Source: JAJDFU01 sp964640855 (GTDB lineage Bacteria > Bacteroidota > Bacteroidia > Chitinophagales > Saprospiraceae). From it: a stretch of DNA of 64,000 nucleotides. Of this stretch, positions 51,804 to 59,609 are shown one piece after another. The DNA lies in contig CAZXIX010000003.1 of assembly GCA_964640855.1 (NCBI GenBank), positions 1-64,000 on the forward strand, in the 5' to 3' direction. Within the stretch, counting starts at the first letter, position 1; each line of letters starts with the position of its first letter. The notes under the pieces were generated by a model. It was not told the origin of the DNA. It was given only the letters and a program-made list of their open reading frames with translations, and searched no databases. The position numbers and the translations under genes are program-made.

Positions 51804-52874
51804 ATGACTCCCAGCTATCTTGTATATCCGAAAACTTCTGAATATGCGACCCTTTTGCCCATCGGTAAAGTGGGTTTACTCCTTCTGGTCTGGCACCTCT
51901 CTATCCCCTCAGCATGGGCGCAGGTCGATACGATCTTTTTTAGTCAAAATCAGTCCTTGTATGGGGAGATCAAGGATTTGGACCAAGGAATTCTGAAGAT
52001 CAAAACCACCTACGGAGAAGGCGATTTTCAAGTAGAATGGCTTGCGGTCAGGGGGATTGTCACCGAGACCCGATTTTTGATCACCCTTTCGGGAGGCGAT
52101 GTGTATAATGGGCGTTTGCATGGGTATGATCCGGATGCGATCACCCTGATCACGGACGAAAGGGATAGCGTTCTCCTTGCCCGAAACGATATAGTTTTCC
52201 TAAAGCCCATCGATAAGGGTTTTTCGGATCGGCTATATTTCTCCATCGCACTGGGCTTCAACCTGGCGAGAGCCAATAATCTGAGGCAATTCACTTCCCG
52301 CACCCGTTTTGGTTACCTGGCCCGGAGGTGGGGTCTGGATGGCTCCCTCAATGGATTGCAATCCGTTCAGAACGATACCAACTTCGTCAGAAGATACGAT
52401 GGCGGGCTGAAATACACCCAAGTGCTGCGCCATGGGTGGTTACTTTTTCAGGAGCTGGATTTTCTGAACAGTACAGAACTGCGCCTTCGGCTGCGAACCC
52501 TGGCCAAGATCGGAGGGGGCAAGTTTATTTACCGCACCAATAAGTTTCACTGGAACGTGTTTACCGGCCCCTCCTTTAATTTTGAAAATTTCCAGGGAGA
52601 CAGTCCGGATAAGCGAAGTGTAGAAGGGTTTTTGGGCACGGATGTCAACATCTTCGATACCGAAGACCTTTCGCTGAAGAGCCAATGGGTGGTATATCTG
52701 AGTTTTACGGAGTCCAGACGCTGGCGTACGGATTTTCGGTTCGACACCAAGTACGATCTGCCGCTTGATTTCTTTCTGAACCTGGGTTTTACACTCAACT
52801 TCGACAATCAGCCCGTAGAAAATGCCAACCGCCTGGATTACGTGCTGGACTTTACCTTCGGTTGGGAGTGGTAG
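51804..52874 (+). CDS. Outer-membrane protein, DUF481-like
   Basis: A 356-residue protein with signal peptide (VGLLLLVWHLSIPSAWAQVD). An N-terminal SH3-like beta region (GEIKDLDQGILKIKTTYG) is followed by a barrel (about 145-356) with regular aromatic strands ending LDFTFGWEW. This combination matches DUF481 salt-stress-induced outer-membrane proteins. ATG at 51,804 is chosen over a TTG seven codons earlier. The role is unknown. Confidence 0.85.
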   Translation: MTPSYLVYPKTSEYATLLPIGKVGLLLLVWHLSIPSAWAQVDTIFFSQNQSLYGEIKDLDQGILKIKTTYGEGDFQVEWLAVRGIVTETRFLITLSGGDVYNGRLHGYDPDAITLITDERDSVLLARNDIVFLKPIDKGFSDRLYFSIALGFNLARANNLRQFTSRTRFGYLARRWGLDGSLNGLQSVQNDTNFVRRYDGGLKYTQVLRHGWLLFQELDFLNSTELRLRLRTLAKIGGGKFIYRTNKFHWNVFTGPSFNFENFQGDSPDKRSVEGFLGTDVNIFDTEDLSLKSQWVVYLSFTESRRWRTDFRFDTKYDLPLDFFLNLGFTLNFDNQPVENANRLDYVLDFTFGWEW

Positions 52875-53008
52875 TGCCTTTTCGAAAAACCTCATCCTTT
52901 CCCGCATCTCTCCTCGCCGGCAGGCGAATGAATGTTCCCTCATTGACTATGGTCATTTGGAATCTCGTCTATTTATTGGATTCTGGGTAAACACCAATTC
53001 GGTTTCCT

Positions 53009-54139
53009 ATGCAAAATTCCAAAAAAGCAGACCTCGCCGGTCCCGGCATTAGTACCTACGAAGAAGTCGCTAAAATCCTGCCGAAAAATTACGCGTCCCT
53101 GTTGAGCCCACGGGAAACCATGGAAGCGCTGTACGCTGTCAAATCCTACATCGAGGATAATTTGGCCGAGGAGTTGAACCTTATGATGGTACAGGTACCC
53201 CTGATTGTGGAGGCGGATAGCGGCATGAACGACATGCTCGACCGCAACGGCTCCCGCACGCCCGTCTCTTTTCCCTGCGGACTTGGACTCGACAGAAGAA
53301 TCGACGCTCAGGTCGTACAAGCCGCCACCAAATGGAAGCGCTTTGCCCTGAAGCAGTTTGATTGCCAGCCCGGACAGGGGATTAATACCGATATGCGCGC
53401 CATACGAAAGGATTATTTCCTCGATCACGACCACAGTGCCTACGTAGATCAGTGGGATTGGGAAAGGGTGATCCGCCCGGAGGACCGGAACCTGGATTTT
53501 TTGAAGGACATCGTGAAAAGGATCTGGAAGGTCCTGAAAGGCGCTGAAGAACTGGCGCTTGGCCTGTTTCCCAAGCTTCGAACAGCCGAATTTCCCGGTC
53601 TGCCGGACGAACTGGTTTTTATCCATGCGGAAGAGATCCTCGAACGCTTTCCCGATCTACCTCGCAAACAACGGGAGACCGCCATCCTCCAGCAACATCC
53701 GGCCGTATTCATCATCGGCATCGGCTATCCGCTGAAAGACGGCTTTCCCCATGAAATGCGGGCAGCGGATTACGACGACTGGATAACTCCCACCCTCACG
53801 AAAAAAGGGGAGACCTACCACGGTCTGAACGGAGACATCCTGGTGTGGAATCCCGTCACGCAAAGGCGGCATGAACTGTCTTCCATGGGGATCAGGGTCA
53901 ACGCGGAAACCCTGGAGAAGCAGCTTGTGATGAGTGGCCTGGAAGATTACTTATCATTGCCCTATCACCAGGGCATTGTGAAGGGAGAATATCCGCTTTC
54001 CATTGGGGGCGGGATTGGCCAGTCGCGGGTCTACATGCTGCTGCTACGCAAAGCCCATATCGGCGAAGTGAGCGTTACCGTTTGGCCGAAAGAACTTAAG
54101 GCAATAGGGGAAGAAAGGAACATCCACGTTCTCGAATAA
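53009..54139 (+). CDS. asnA: Aspartate-ammonia ligase
   Basis: A 376-residue class II tRNA-synthetase-like enzyme making asparagine from aspartate, ammonia and ATP. It has LNLMMVQVPLIVEADSGMND, RTPVSFPCGLGLD, DMRAIRKDYFLDHDHSAYVDQWDWE and the C-terminal GGGIGQSRVYMLLLRKAHIGEV (motif 3). It is about 45 residues longer than the E. coli enzyme, through an insertion around residues 165-240 (EELALGLFPKLR...RKQRETAILQ). ATG at 53,009. Confidence 0.95.
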   Translation: MQNSKKADLAGPGISTYEEVAKILPKNYASLLSPRETMEALYAVKSYIEDNLAEELNLMMVQVPLIVEADSGMNDMLDRNGSRTPVSFPCGLGLDRRIDAQVVQAATKWKRFALKQFDCQPGQGINTDMRAIRKDYFLDHDHSAYVDQWDWERVIRPEDRNLDFLKDIVKRIWKVLKGAEELALGLFPKLRTAEFPGLPDELVFIHAEEILERFPDLPRKQRETAILQQHPAVFIIGIGYPLKDGFPHEMRAADYDDWITPTLTKKGETYHGLNGDILVWNPVTQRRHELSSMGIRVNAETLEKQLVMSGLEDYLSLPYHQGIVKGEYPLSIGGGIGQSRVYMLLLRKAHIGEVSVTVWPKELKAIGEERNIHVLE

Positions 54140-54325
54140 AAGCTGAACGGGGCTACTACTGGTACGTCCGGTTGGGATGAGTTCCTGCGCGCCGGGCGGA
54201 GTTGAGCCGGGGCTCTTTGGGTATGATCGTTGGTACTTCCGCATCGGCAAGATGCAAAGTCATCCATCAGATCATCCGTAAAAGCGCCGGCCATACCTCC
54301 GATAGAGACGCGAGACCGCATCGGC
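54140..54325. other. Convergent gap between asnA and the oxidoreductase gene
   Basis: About 186 bp of moderately GC-rich sequence. I see no gene and no strong terminator; short GC-rich inverted stretches near 54,185-54,215 could fold. Confidence 0.4.
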
Positions 54326-55948
54326 TCATCCCACCATGGTCAGCACGCCTTTTTCCATCCGCATGGACGCCAGGAGGATGGCGTCCAGGTCTTCGCCCGG
54401 TTCTGCCAGGATCTCCTCCTTGATCGGGTCCCATTCCATTCGGCGGCCGATCTTCCAGGACAGGCCGGCCATGTGGGCAGACATGGCTTCTTCAAAACCC
54501 TCGTCGATGCCGCAGCTTACCGGCGTGCCGTTTCGGATAGCCCCCAACCACTCTTTGAGATGGAGCATGGCCGAATCGACCCGTTTCCCGTTGAGGTAGG
54601 TCCACAACAGCCCTTTGTCGGCAAAGTATTTGGAGGTGGCTGAAGTCAGCCCGTCGGCTGCGTCCGCTGCCGGATCATAAATATAGATCGGCTCTCCGGC
54701 CTCGATCAGACCGGCTTCCAGCATCTCTTTGTAGCGGGTCGAGTTGGGGTCGGCATAGACGCGCAGGGTATTACCCAGCTCGAGTGTGCCGTCGTGGCCC
54801 ATGAGTAGGGTTTCCCGGTAGAATTGATTGCCCAGGGTGGCGCTGTAGACGAAGGTCATGCCTTTTTCGAGTCCTTTATCCCGGCTGGACCCCGTGCTGA
54901 AGTCGGGGTATTCCATCGAAACCTGCAGAACATCGGGTACGTCGCGCCCGTCGTTGTGGGCATAGATGCCGCCGGAGGCACTGACGAAGCGGGGCATACC
55001 CATTTCCAGAACGCAATTCACCCGATCGTAGTCGTGGGTCATCAGGTCACCGCTGAGCCCGGAGCCATAGGCCCACCATTTGCGCCAGCGGAAGAAATGC
55101 TCTTTGTTGAAAGGTACCTTCGGAGCATTGCCCAGAAACTGATCCCAGTCGATCGTTTGCGGGCTGGCCTTCGGGTGGATGTCGTATTGCCAGGCGCCGT
55201 TGTCGCTGTTCCGGTTGGTATTGGTCTGTACCAGGGAAACGTGTCCGAGCACCCGTTTTCTGATGATGTCCTGGGCCGTGATAAAGCTTTGCGTTTGGCG
55301 GTGCTGGTGGCCGACCACGAAAACCGCATCCGAATTCCGGGCTGCTTCCCGCAGAGCGTAGGTTTCGCTGATGTTGTGTGTCATCGGCTTTTCTACATAG
55401 ACGTGCTTGCCGGCCTGAAGAGCGGCGATGGACATCGGCGCATGCCAGTGATCGGGGGTGGCAATGATGACCGCATCGATATCCGGGCTGTTGAGCATCT
55501 CCTCGTAGGTGCGGTACCGTTTGCAATCCGGGGAAGCAGACATGGCTTCCTCCGCATGCACATCGAAGACGTCACAAACGCCCGTAAGCTTTACATTCAG
55601 GTTTTCTTGTTCCTGGAAGGCCCGGATGGCTTCTTCCCGATTGTTTTCTTTCATTCTTTGTACCCAACTCGGGGTAGCAAACCCCATGACACGCACCAGA
55701 TGCTCTCCGCGTCCGCCAAAGCCGATGATGCCAAAACGAATGGGGTCGCCCGACATGTCCGCTGAGATCGAAGGCCGGCCGGCGTTTATCTTTAACTCTT
55801 CCAGGATGCGGGATTTATCCCGGGATTGTTTCTGGGCATTCGCCCAGGCACCCCAGAGCACCCCGCCGACAAAAGGAAGACCGATCAGTCCCTTTAATAC
55901 GTTTCTCCTTCCAGAAGTATTCTTATTCGGTTCAGAAGCCATTTCCAT
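54326..55948 (-). CDS. Tat-exported Gfo/Idh/MocA family oxidoreductase
   Basis: A 540-residue protein with a twin-arginine signal (SGRRNVLKGLIGLPFVGGVLWGA, residues 12-34). The Rossmann domain (IRFGIIGFGGRGEHLVRVMG, ATPDHWH, EKPMTH with the catalytic Lys) is followed by the substrate domain with DLMTHDYDRVNCVLEMG. Family members oxidise or reduce sugars and inositols with NAD(P); exported Bacteroidota members often act in glycan breakdown. doxX lies just upstream on the same strand, with the oxidoreductase start 33 bp after its stop. Confidence 0.93.
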   Translation of the reverse strand: MEMASEPNKNTSGRRNVLKGLIGLPFVGGVLWGAWANAQKQSRDKSRILEELKINAGRPSISADMSGDPIRFGIIGFGGRGEHLVRVMGFATPSWVQRMKENNREEAIRAFQEQENLNVKLTGVCDVFDVHAEEAMSASPDCKRYRTYEEMLNSPDIDAVIIATPDHWHAPMSIAALQAGKHVYVEKPMTHNISETYALREAARNSDAVFVVGHQHRQTQSFITAQDIIRKRVLGHVSLVQTNTNRNSDNGAWQYDIHPKASPQTIDWDQFLGNAPKVPFNKEHFFRWRKWWAYGSGLSGDLMTHDYDRVNCVLEMGMPRFVSASGGIYAHNDGRDVPDVLQVSMEYPDFSTGSSRDKGLEKGMTFVYSATLGNQFYRETLLMGHDGTLELGNTLRVYADPNSTRYKEMLEAGLIEAGEPIYIYDPAADAADGLTSATSKYFADKGLLWTYLNGKRVDSAMLHLKEWLGAIRNGTPVSCGIDEGFEEAMSAHMAGLSWKIGRRMEWDPIKEEILAEPGEDLDAILLASMRMEKGVLTMVG

Positions 55949-55980
55949 GAAATTGAATGATCAGAAAAAAGGTAAGATTT

Positions 55981-56460
55981 TCAAGCGAATTCGCTTTTTA
56001 CGGACTGACGCCTAAAAACGCCCAGGCCGAGGAGATGACCCGTGGGGAAAAAAGCCAGTACGCCCAGGGCTGCGATTTCGATCAGGTTCTTGTTCACGAT
56101 GAAATAGTTGCCCTCCACCGGCCCGGTAGCCGGCAGACCCGGCCAGGCAGGATGCGCCAGGTAAAAGAGAAAGAGCAGGCCCATGCCGAGAAAAGCACCG
56201 ATCTTCTCGCCTATCCCCAGGATCAGCAGTAAACCTACCCCGATCAAAACGGCAACCGTAATGCCGTCTGAAACCGGAAGTAAGCTGCCCTCTGCCAGAT
56301 TCCGGAACAAGGGCGAAAAAAGACCCTGGGAACTGAGCAGATAACCTTTGGCCGTCCAGCCCGGATTGAAAAGCTTGACCAGGCCTTCAAACAGAAAATG
56401 CCAACCCACAAGTAGACGAAGAGCCACTAAGAAAAAAAGCTGCGGCTTTTGGTAGGTCAT
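55981..56460 (-). CDS. DoxX family membrane protein
   Basis: A 159-residue protein with four membrane helices: LFFLVALRLLVGWHFLFEGL, a middle TVAVLIGVGLLLILGI, KIGAFLGMGLLFLFYLAHPA and LIEIAALGVLAFF. The family start RLLVGWHFLFEGLVKLFNP and the YLAHPAWPGLP loop are typical of Bacteroidota DoxX proteins next to Gfo/Idh/MocA genes. ATG at 56,460 is chosen over an open extension. It likely forms an operon with the oxidoreductase downstream. Confidence 0.9.
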   Translation of the reverse strand: MTYQKPQLFFLVALRLLVGWHFLFEGLVKLFNPGWTAKGYLLSSQGLFSPLFRNLAEGSLLPVSDGITVAVLIGVGLLLILGIGEKIGAFLGMGLLFLFYLAHPAWPGLPATGPVEGNYFIVNKNLIEIAALGVLAFFPTGHLLGLGVFRRQSVKSEFA

Positions 56461-56618
56461 AGTCGTTTCGTTTTGGATACAGAAAAGACGTTTGTCCAAC
56501 CGTGAGGACAAACTGGAAAGTTGTCATAATATAACGAATAGATTTTTTTTAACCGGATATACAATCATCATCTGTAAGGATGATTTTCGTTGCCCGGTCA
56601 AGAGAATGAAGTCAAGCG

Positions 56619-57181
56619 TTAGGAGCTTGTCCGAAGGGAAGGTTTCAGCCGATTGACCAGGGGGGTGGCAGAGATCCCGTGAGCCAGGATGCTCAACAGA
56701 ACGGTAAAGATCACTGTGGCTTCCAGGGTTTCCTGGTGGGGGAGTTCGATTTCCGTGATGATCAGCAAAAAAACAACGCTCGCCAGGCCGGGTGGCCCAA
56801 ACCAACCCATGAATAATCGCTCCTGCATATTGTTATCCGTTCTCAGCAGAGAAAGGAAAACCGGGAGAATGCGGATCAGCGTCAGGCTCAGCAGGGCATA
56901 GAGCAATACTTCCCGGCTAAAACCCTTTATCAATCCGGAAGGGGCTAGGATGCCGAACAAAAACCAGGTCAGCAGCCCCAGGGTGTCTCCGGCTCCCTCT
57001 GCCGATTCTAATAGATGCGCCTTATCCTGCTGGTTGATCTTCCCGTACAAAATCCCGCCCACAAAGCAGGCTATGAATCCACTGCCCTCGAGGATCTGTG
57101 CGAAGGCGAAAAGGGCAACCAGGTCATACATGATGGAAGGGATAACCTCCAGAAAAGGGATCAGTAAGGGAAGCGTAAAGG
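56619..57181 (-). pseudogene. 5'-truncated cation:proton antiporter (CPA family) remnant
   Basis: Only the C-terminal half of a Na+(K+)/H+ antiporter is present: FAFAQILEGSGFIACFVGGILYG, LTWFLFGILAP, MGWFGPPGLASVVFLLIITEI and VIFTVLLSILAHGISATPLVNRL. An ATG at 57,131 would give 170 residues; the homologous frame runs on to about 57,181, where it meets an inverted repeat and then a TAA at 57,192-57,194. Full members have about 400 residues, so roughly 200-230 N-terminal residues are missing. Without the ion-binding core it is not expected to transport. Confidence 0.75.
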
Positions 57182-57227
57182 GGTTAAGTAGTTAAGTGGA
57201 TCCTGTTGACGACTCAACTACTTAACC
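57182..57227. repeat. 16-bp inverted repeat at the truncation point of the antiporter remnant
   Basis: GGTTAAGTAGTTAAGT (57,182-57,197) pairs with ACTCAACTACTTAACC (57,212-57,227), one G-T, around a 14-nt loop. It sits 20 bp after the DUF2911 stop and could act as its terminator (weak T tract), or be a scar of the event that removed the antiporter's 5' half. Confidence 0.8.
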
Positions 57228-57246
57228 GATCACGAATCATCAGCTT

Positions 57247-57789
57247 CTACCAGGTTTTCTCTACCGAGAAGGGGACGGCCACTTCGGTGTTCTCCCAGAT
57301 GATGTTGATGGTAGCCGATTCGTCACGAATATTCTGGATGTCGATCGTGAAGGTTTCTACCTCCGGGCTGATCTCCATGGGCTTGGCCTTGACGGTCGCT
57401 GCGGGTGTTTTTTCCCGGTAGCCACCCCAACCGGCGCCTTCAAACTTGAAAAACATGACCTCCCATTCGGCCTTACCCGGCTTGGATAGAATAGCATAAT
57501 CGCCGGCTTCGAGGGTGGCGTCTCCCATCATAACCTTCGTACTGAAGGATATTTTGGTGGCCTGATTGGCTCCGGTACGCCAGATCTCACCAAAAGGAAC
57601 GAGTCCGTCCGCTGCAAAAATGGTACGGTCTTTCATGCTCGGGCGGGAGTAAACCACAGTGATGTCCGTCAAACCTACTTTCTGGGATAGTTCCGAGGCG
57701 GGGCTGGGAGCGGGCGCATCCTGCGCCTGTACGGTTTGAAAAAGGCCCCAGGCGGCCACGATAGCCAGGCTAAGCAATACTTTCTTCAT
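57247..57789 (-). CDS. DUF2911 family secreted protein
   Basis: A 180-residue protein with signal peptide (MKKVLLSLAIVAAWGLFQTV then QAQDAP). The family body runs SQKVGLTDITVVYSRPSMKDRTIF, GEIWRTGANQATKISFSTKV, LEAGDYAILSKPGKAEWEVMF. Predicted periplasmic beta-sandwich, function unknown. ATG at 57,789 is chosen because it begins the signal peptide. Confidence 0.92.
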   Translation of the reverse strand: MKKVLLSLAIVAAWGLFQTVQAQDAPAPSPASELSQKVGLTDITVVYSRPSMKDRTIFAADGLVPFGEIWRTGANQATKISFSTKVMMGDATLEAGDYAILSKPGKAEWEVMFFKFEGAGWGGYREKTPAATVKAKPMEISPEVETFTIDIQNIRDESATINIIWENTEVAVPFSVEKTW

Positions 57790-57877
57790 GGAAAAAGGTT
57801 TTTGAGTGGTGAAGAATTTCACATGGAAAGGTATCAAAATTCTGCCATCACCTTTTCTTACGGGTGATGAAAAGAAA

Positions 57878-57907
57878 AAGGCAAGCTTTCCGGAGAAAAA
57901 TTGCCTT
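57878..57907 (-). terminator. Terminator at the end of repeat copy 3, after the DUF5723 gene
   Basis: On the minus strand AAGGCAA/TTGCCTT (7 bp, 16-nt loop) is followed by TTTCTTTTC. It is the distal end of the 3'-UTR repeat and aligns with the terminator at 59,466-59,499. Confidence 0.65.
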
Positions 57908-58023
57908 GTCAACTTCAAACAGATTTGCCCATCTGCCATGGTGAAAGCGCCTGAGGGTGGATGATTTTTGCTGCCCACCCCAATCACACCCTACCTCAGA
58001 CAGCAAAATCTCTGGTTTTAACC
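57878..58023 (-). repeat. Copy 3 of the stop-adjacent 3'-UTR repeat
   Basis: About 146 bp that begin at the base after the DUF5723 stop (58,024) and end in a terminator. It aligns over its whole length, with matching block order and spacing, to copy 2 at 59,466-59,609: a GGTTTT/GCAAAA box, GCAGCAA with GGGC, an AGAT word, and GTTGA before the terminator stem. Confidence 0.6.
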
Positions 58024-59351
58024 TTAATATCTCGCTCCAAAGCGGAATCCCAGCGCCAGGTCGAAACGCTTGGCATCCTGACCATTGATCAAGGCGCCGA
58101 TGATGTTTTGCGAACTAAAATAAACGGGCCCGAAGCGGAAACCAATTCCGGCATTGAAGCCCAGGGGCCTGTTGTAAACCAAGGGCAACTGAATGCTCCA
58201 GGTAGGCTTCTCGATCCTGGGGGTCAGAAAATAGGATGAAAAAAAGGCCGTTGTCCGGATGTCTTCCACATTATCTCGGAGCGCCAGATAAGCGGAGAAA
58301 TTGACAAAGTAAATGCTGTTGGCGATCTGGTAGTCTGCTTGAAGAGCCAATTTAGTGGGCATGTAGACGGTGAAATCCTCGTTTTCCAGAACGCCCTCCC
58401 GGAAAATCTCACCCAATTCATCGGCGAGCGCATCCAAATTTTCTGCTTCCAACACTTGATTCAGATCGACCTCTATGCCGTCTGCGAAATATTCGGCGCT
58501 TTGCGGGGCCTGGCCAAATACAATTTTACCCATATCCAGTAGGGCAATTCCCACCTTAAGCCTATATTCTTCTCCATGAGGAGACCACAGGTATTCTGCG
58601 CCCAGAGAAGCTCCAAAGCCCGGATCGGAGAACAGCTTGAAGGTCTCGTTCTCATCTCCGGAGAGTGCATTCAGATTTTGGTTGAACAGGAAAAGCAGGG
58701 TCCCGTTCAGCTCGGTCAGATTCTGATCGTTATCGTACGTGAAGGATAGGTTGGTGGTGTTTACCGCCCCTGCTGCCAGTCCCCCAGGTACCGGAGCGTA
58801 ACCCCTGCGCTCAACGAATGCTCAGGACGGGCCAGCACCTGGTAAGCGAATACTCCCCCGATTTCCCACCACATGGTGCCCCGGCCGGAGAGAAATTCGT
58901 CTGAAAAGGATATACCCGCCAGGTCGGGATTGTCAAAGTTGTCCAAAAAAAGGTCGAGCAAGCGGGAGTCCGAGGCCTGGGTATACACTGTGCCCCGGAG
59001 CTTTGACTCCAGCCCCACGGCGATCCGGTCGTTGATCCGCCACAAAAAGGATGGAAGCATCAAGTCGGCATTGACGAGAAAGTCTTCTGAATTTTGGATC
59101 AAGGGAAAAGGATTGCCTCGCGCTACCGCCTGAAAGGATTCGAGCACATTGGTGTTGACGGCAGTGAACTCCGCTCCGACCGGATGTACATCCCATTTCC
59201 AGGGGCTGGATACGATGGAAGCCGGCTGCACATTCATCATGGGGATGCCGGCATGATTATCGGTAATCACCCCGACAAAATCCTGAGCGATGGCCGGCAG
59301 GAAACAGGGCAAGGTGAGGGCAAGCAGGAAGACTCTTCGTAAGGGATTCAT
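58024..59351 (-). pseudogene. DUF5723-type outer-membrane protein gene split by a one-base frameshift
   Basis: The N-terminal frame (59,351 to the stop at 58,761, 197 codons) has a signal peptide (VFLLALTLPCFLPAIAQDF) and the family opening VITDNHAGIPMMNVQPASIVSSPWKWDV. It stops at GDWQQGR. The rest continues in another frame without a stop from codon VNTTNLSFTYDN (about 58,765) to FDLALGFRFGARY at 58,024. Adding one C to the run CCCC at 58,767-58,770 (plus strand) restores one frame of about 442 codons. Either a real homopolymer deletion (inactive or phase-variable) or a sequencing error. A GTG start at 58,554 gives a partial ORF that is not a separate gene. Confidence 0.85.
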
Positions 59352-59465
59352 ATCCGATCTTTTTCCGGACCGAAAGTACTTAATAAGAAAGTTTTTTGCA
59401 GGTAAAATCTCCGGGTGGCCTTCCTCCCGCCGTATTTTCAGGATGCTCACACATATGGAGAAACA

Positions 59466-59499
59466 AAAAGGCAAGCTGCCCGAAGACAACTTGCCTTTT
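59466..59499 (-). terminator. Terminator at the end of repeat copy 2, after the CHRD gene
   Basis: A perfect 10-bp stem AAAAGGCAAG/CTTGCCTTTT with a 14-nt loop and a U tract on the minus strand. Confidence 0.8.
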
Positions 59500-59609
59500 C
59501 AACTTTCGGAAGGTTTATCTGCCTGCGGATCGTGGAACAATGAATGGGCCTTGCTGCCCGTCGCCCCTTCCAATCTGCACTCAGGTTGCAAAAACCTTTG
59601 GTTTTGCCA
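59466..59609 (-). repeat. Copy 2 of the stop-adjacent 3'-UTR repeat
   Basis: About 144 bp starting at the base after the CHRD gene's stop (59,610). On the minus strand it opens with GGCAAAACCAAAGGTTTTTG (a small hairpin) and ends in the terminator stem. See copies at 57,878-58,023 and 48,345-48,497. Confidence 0.6.
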
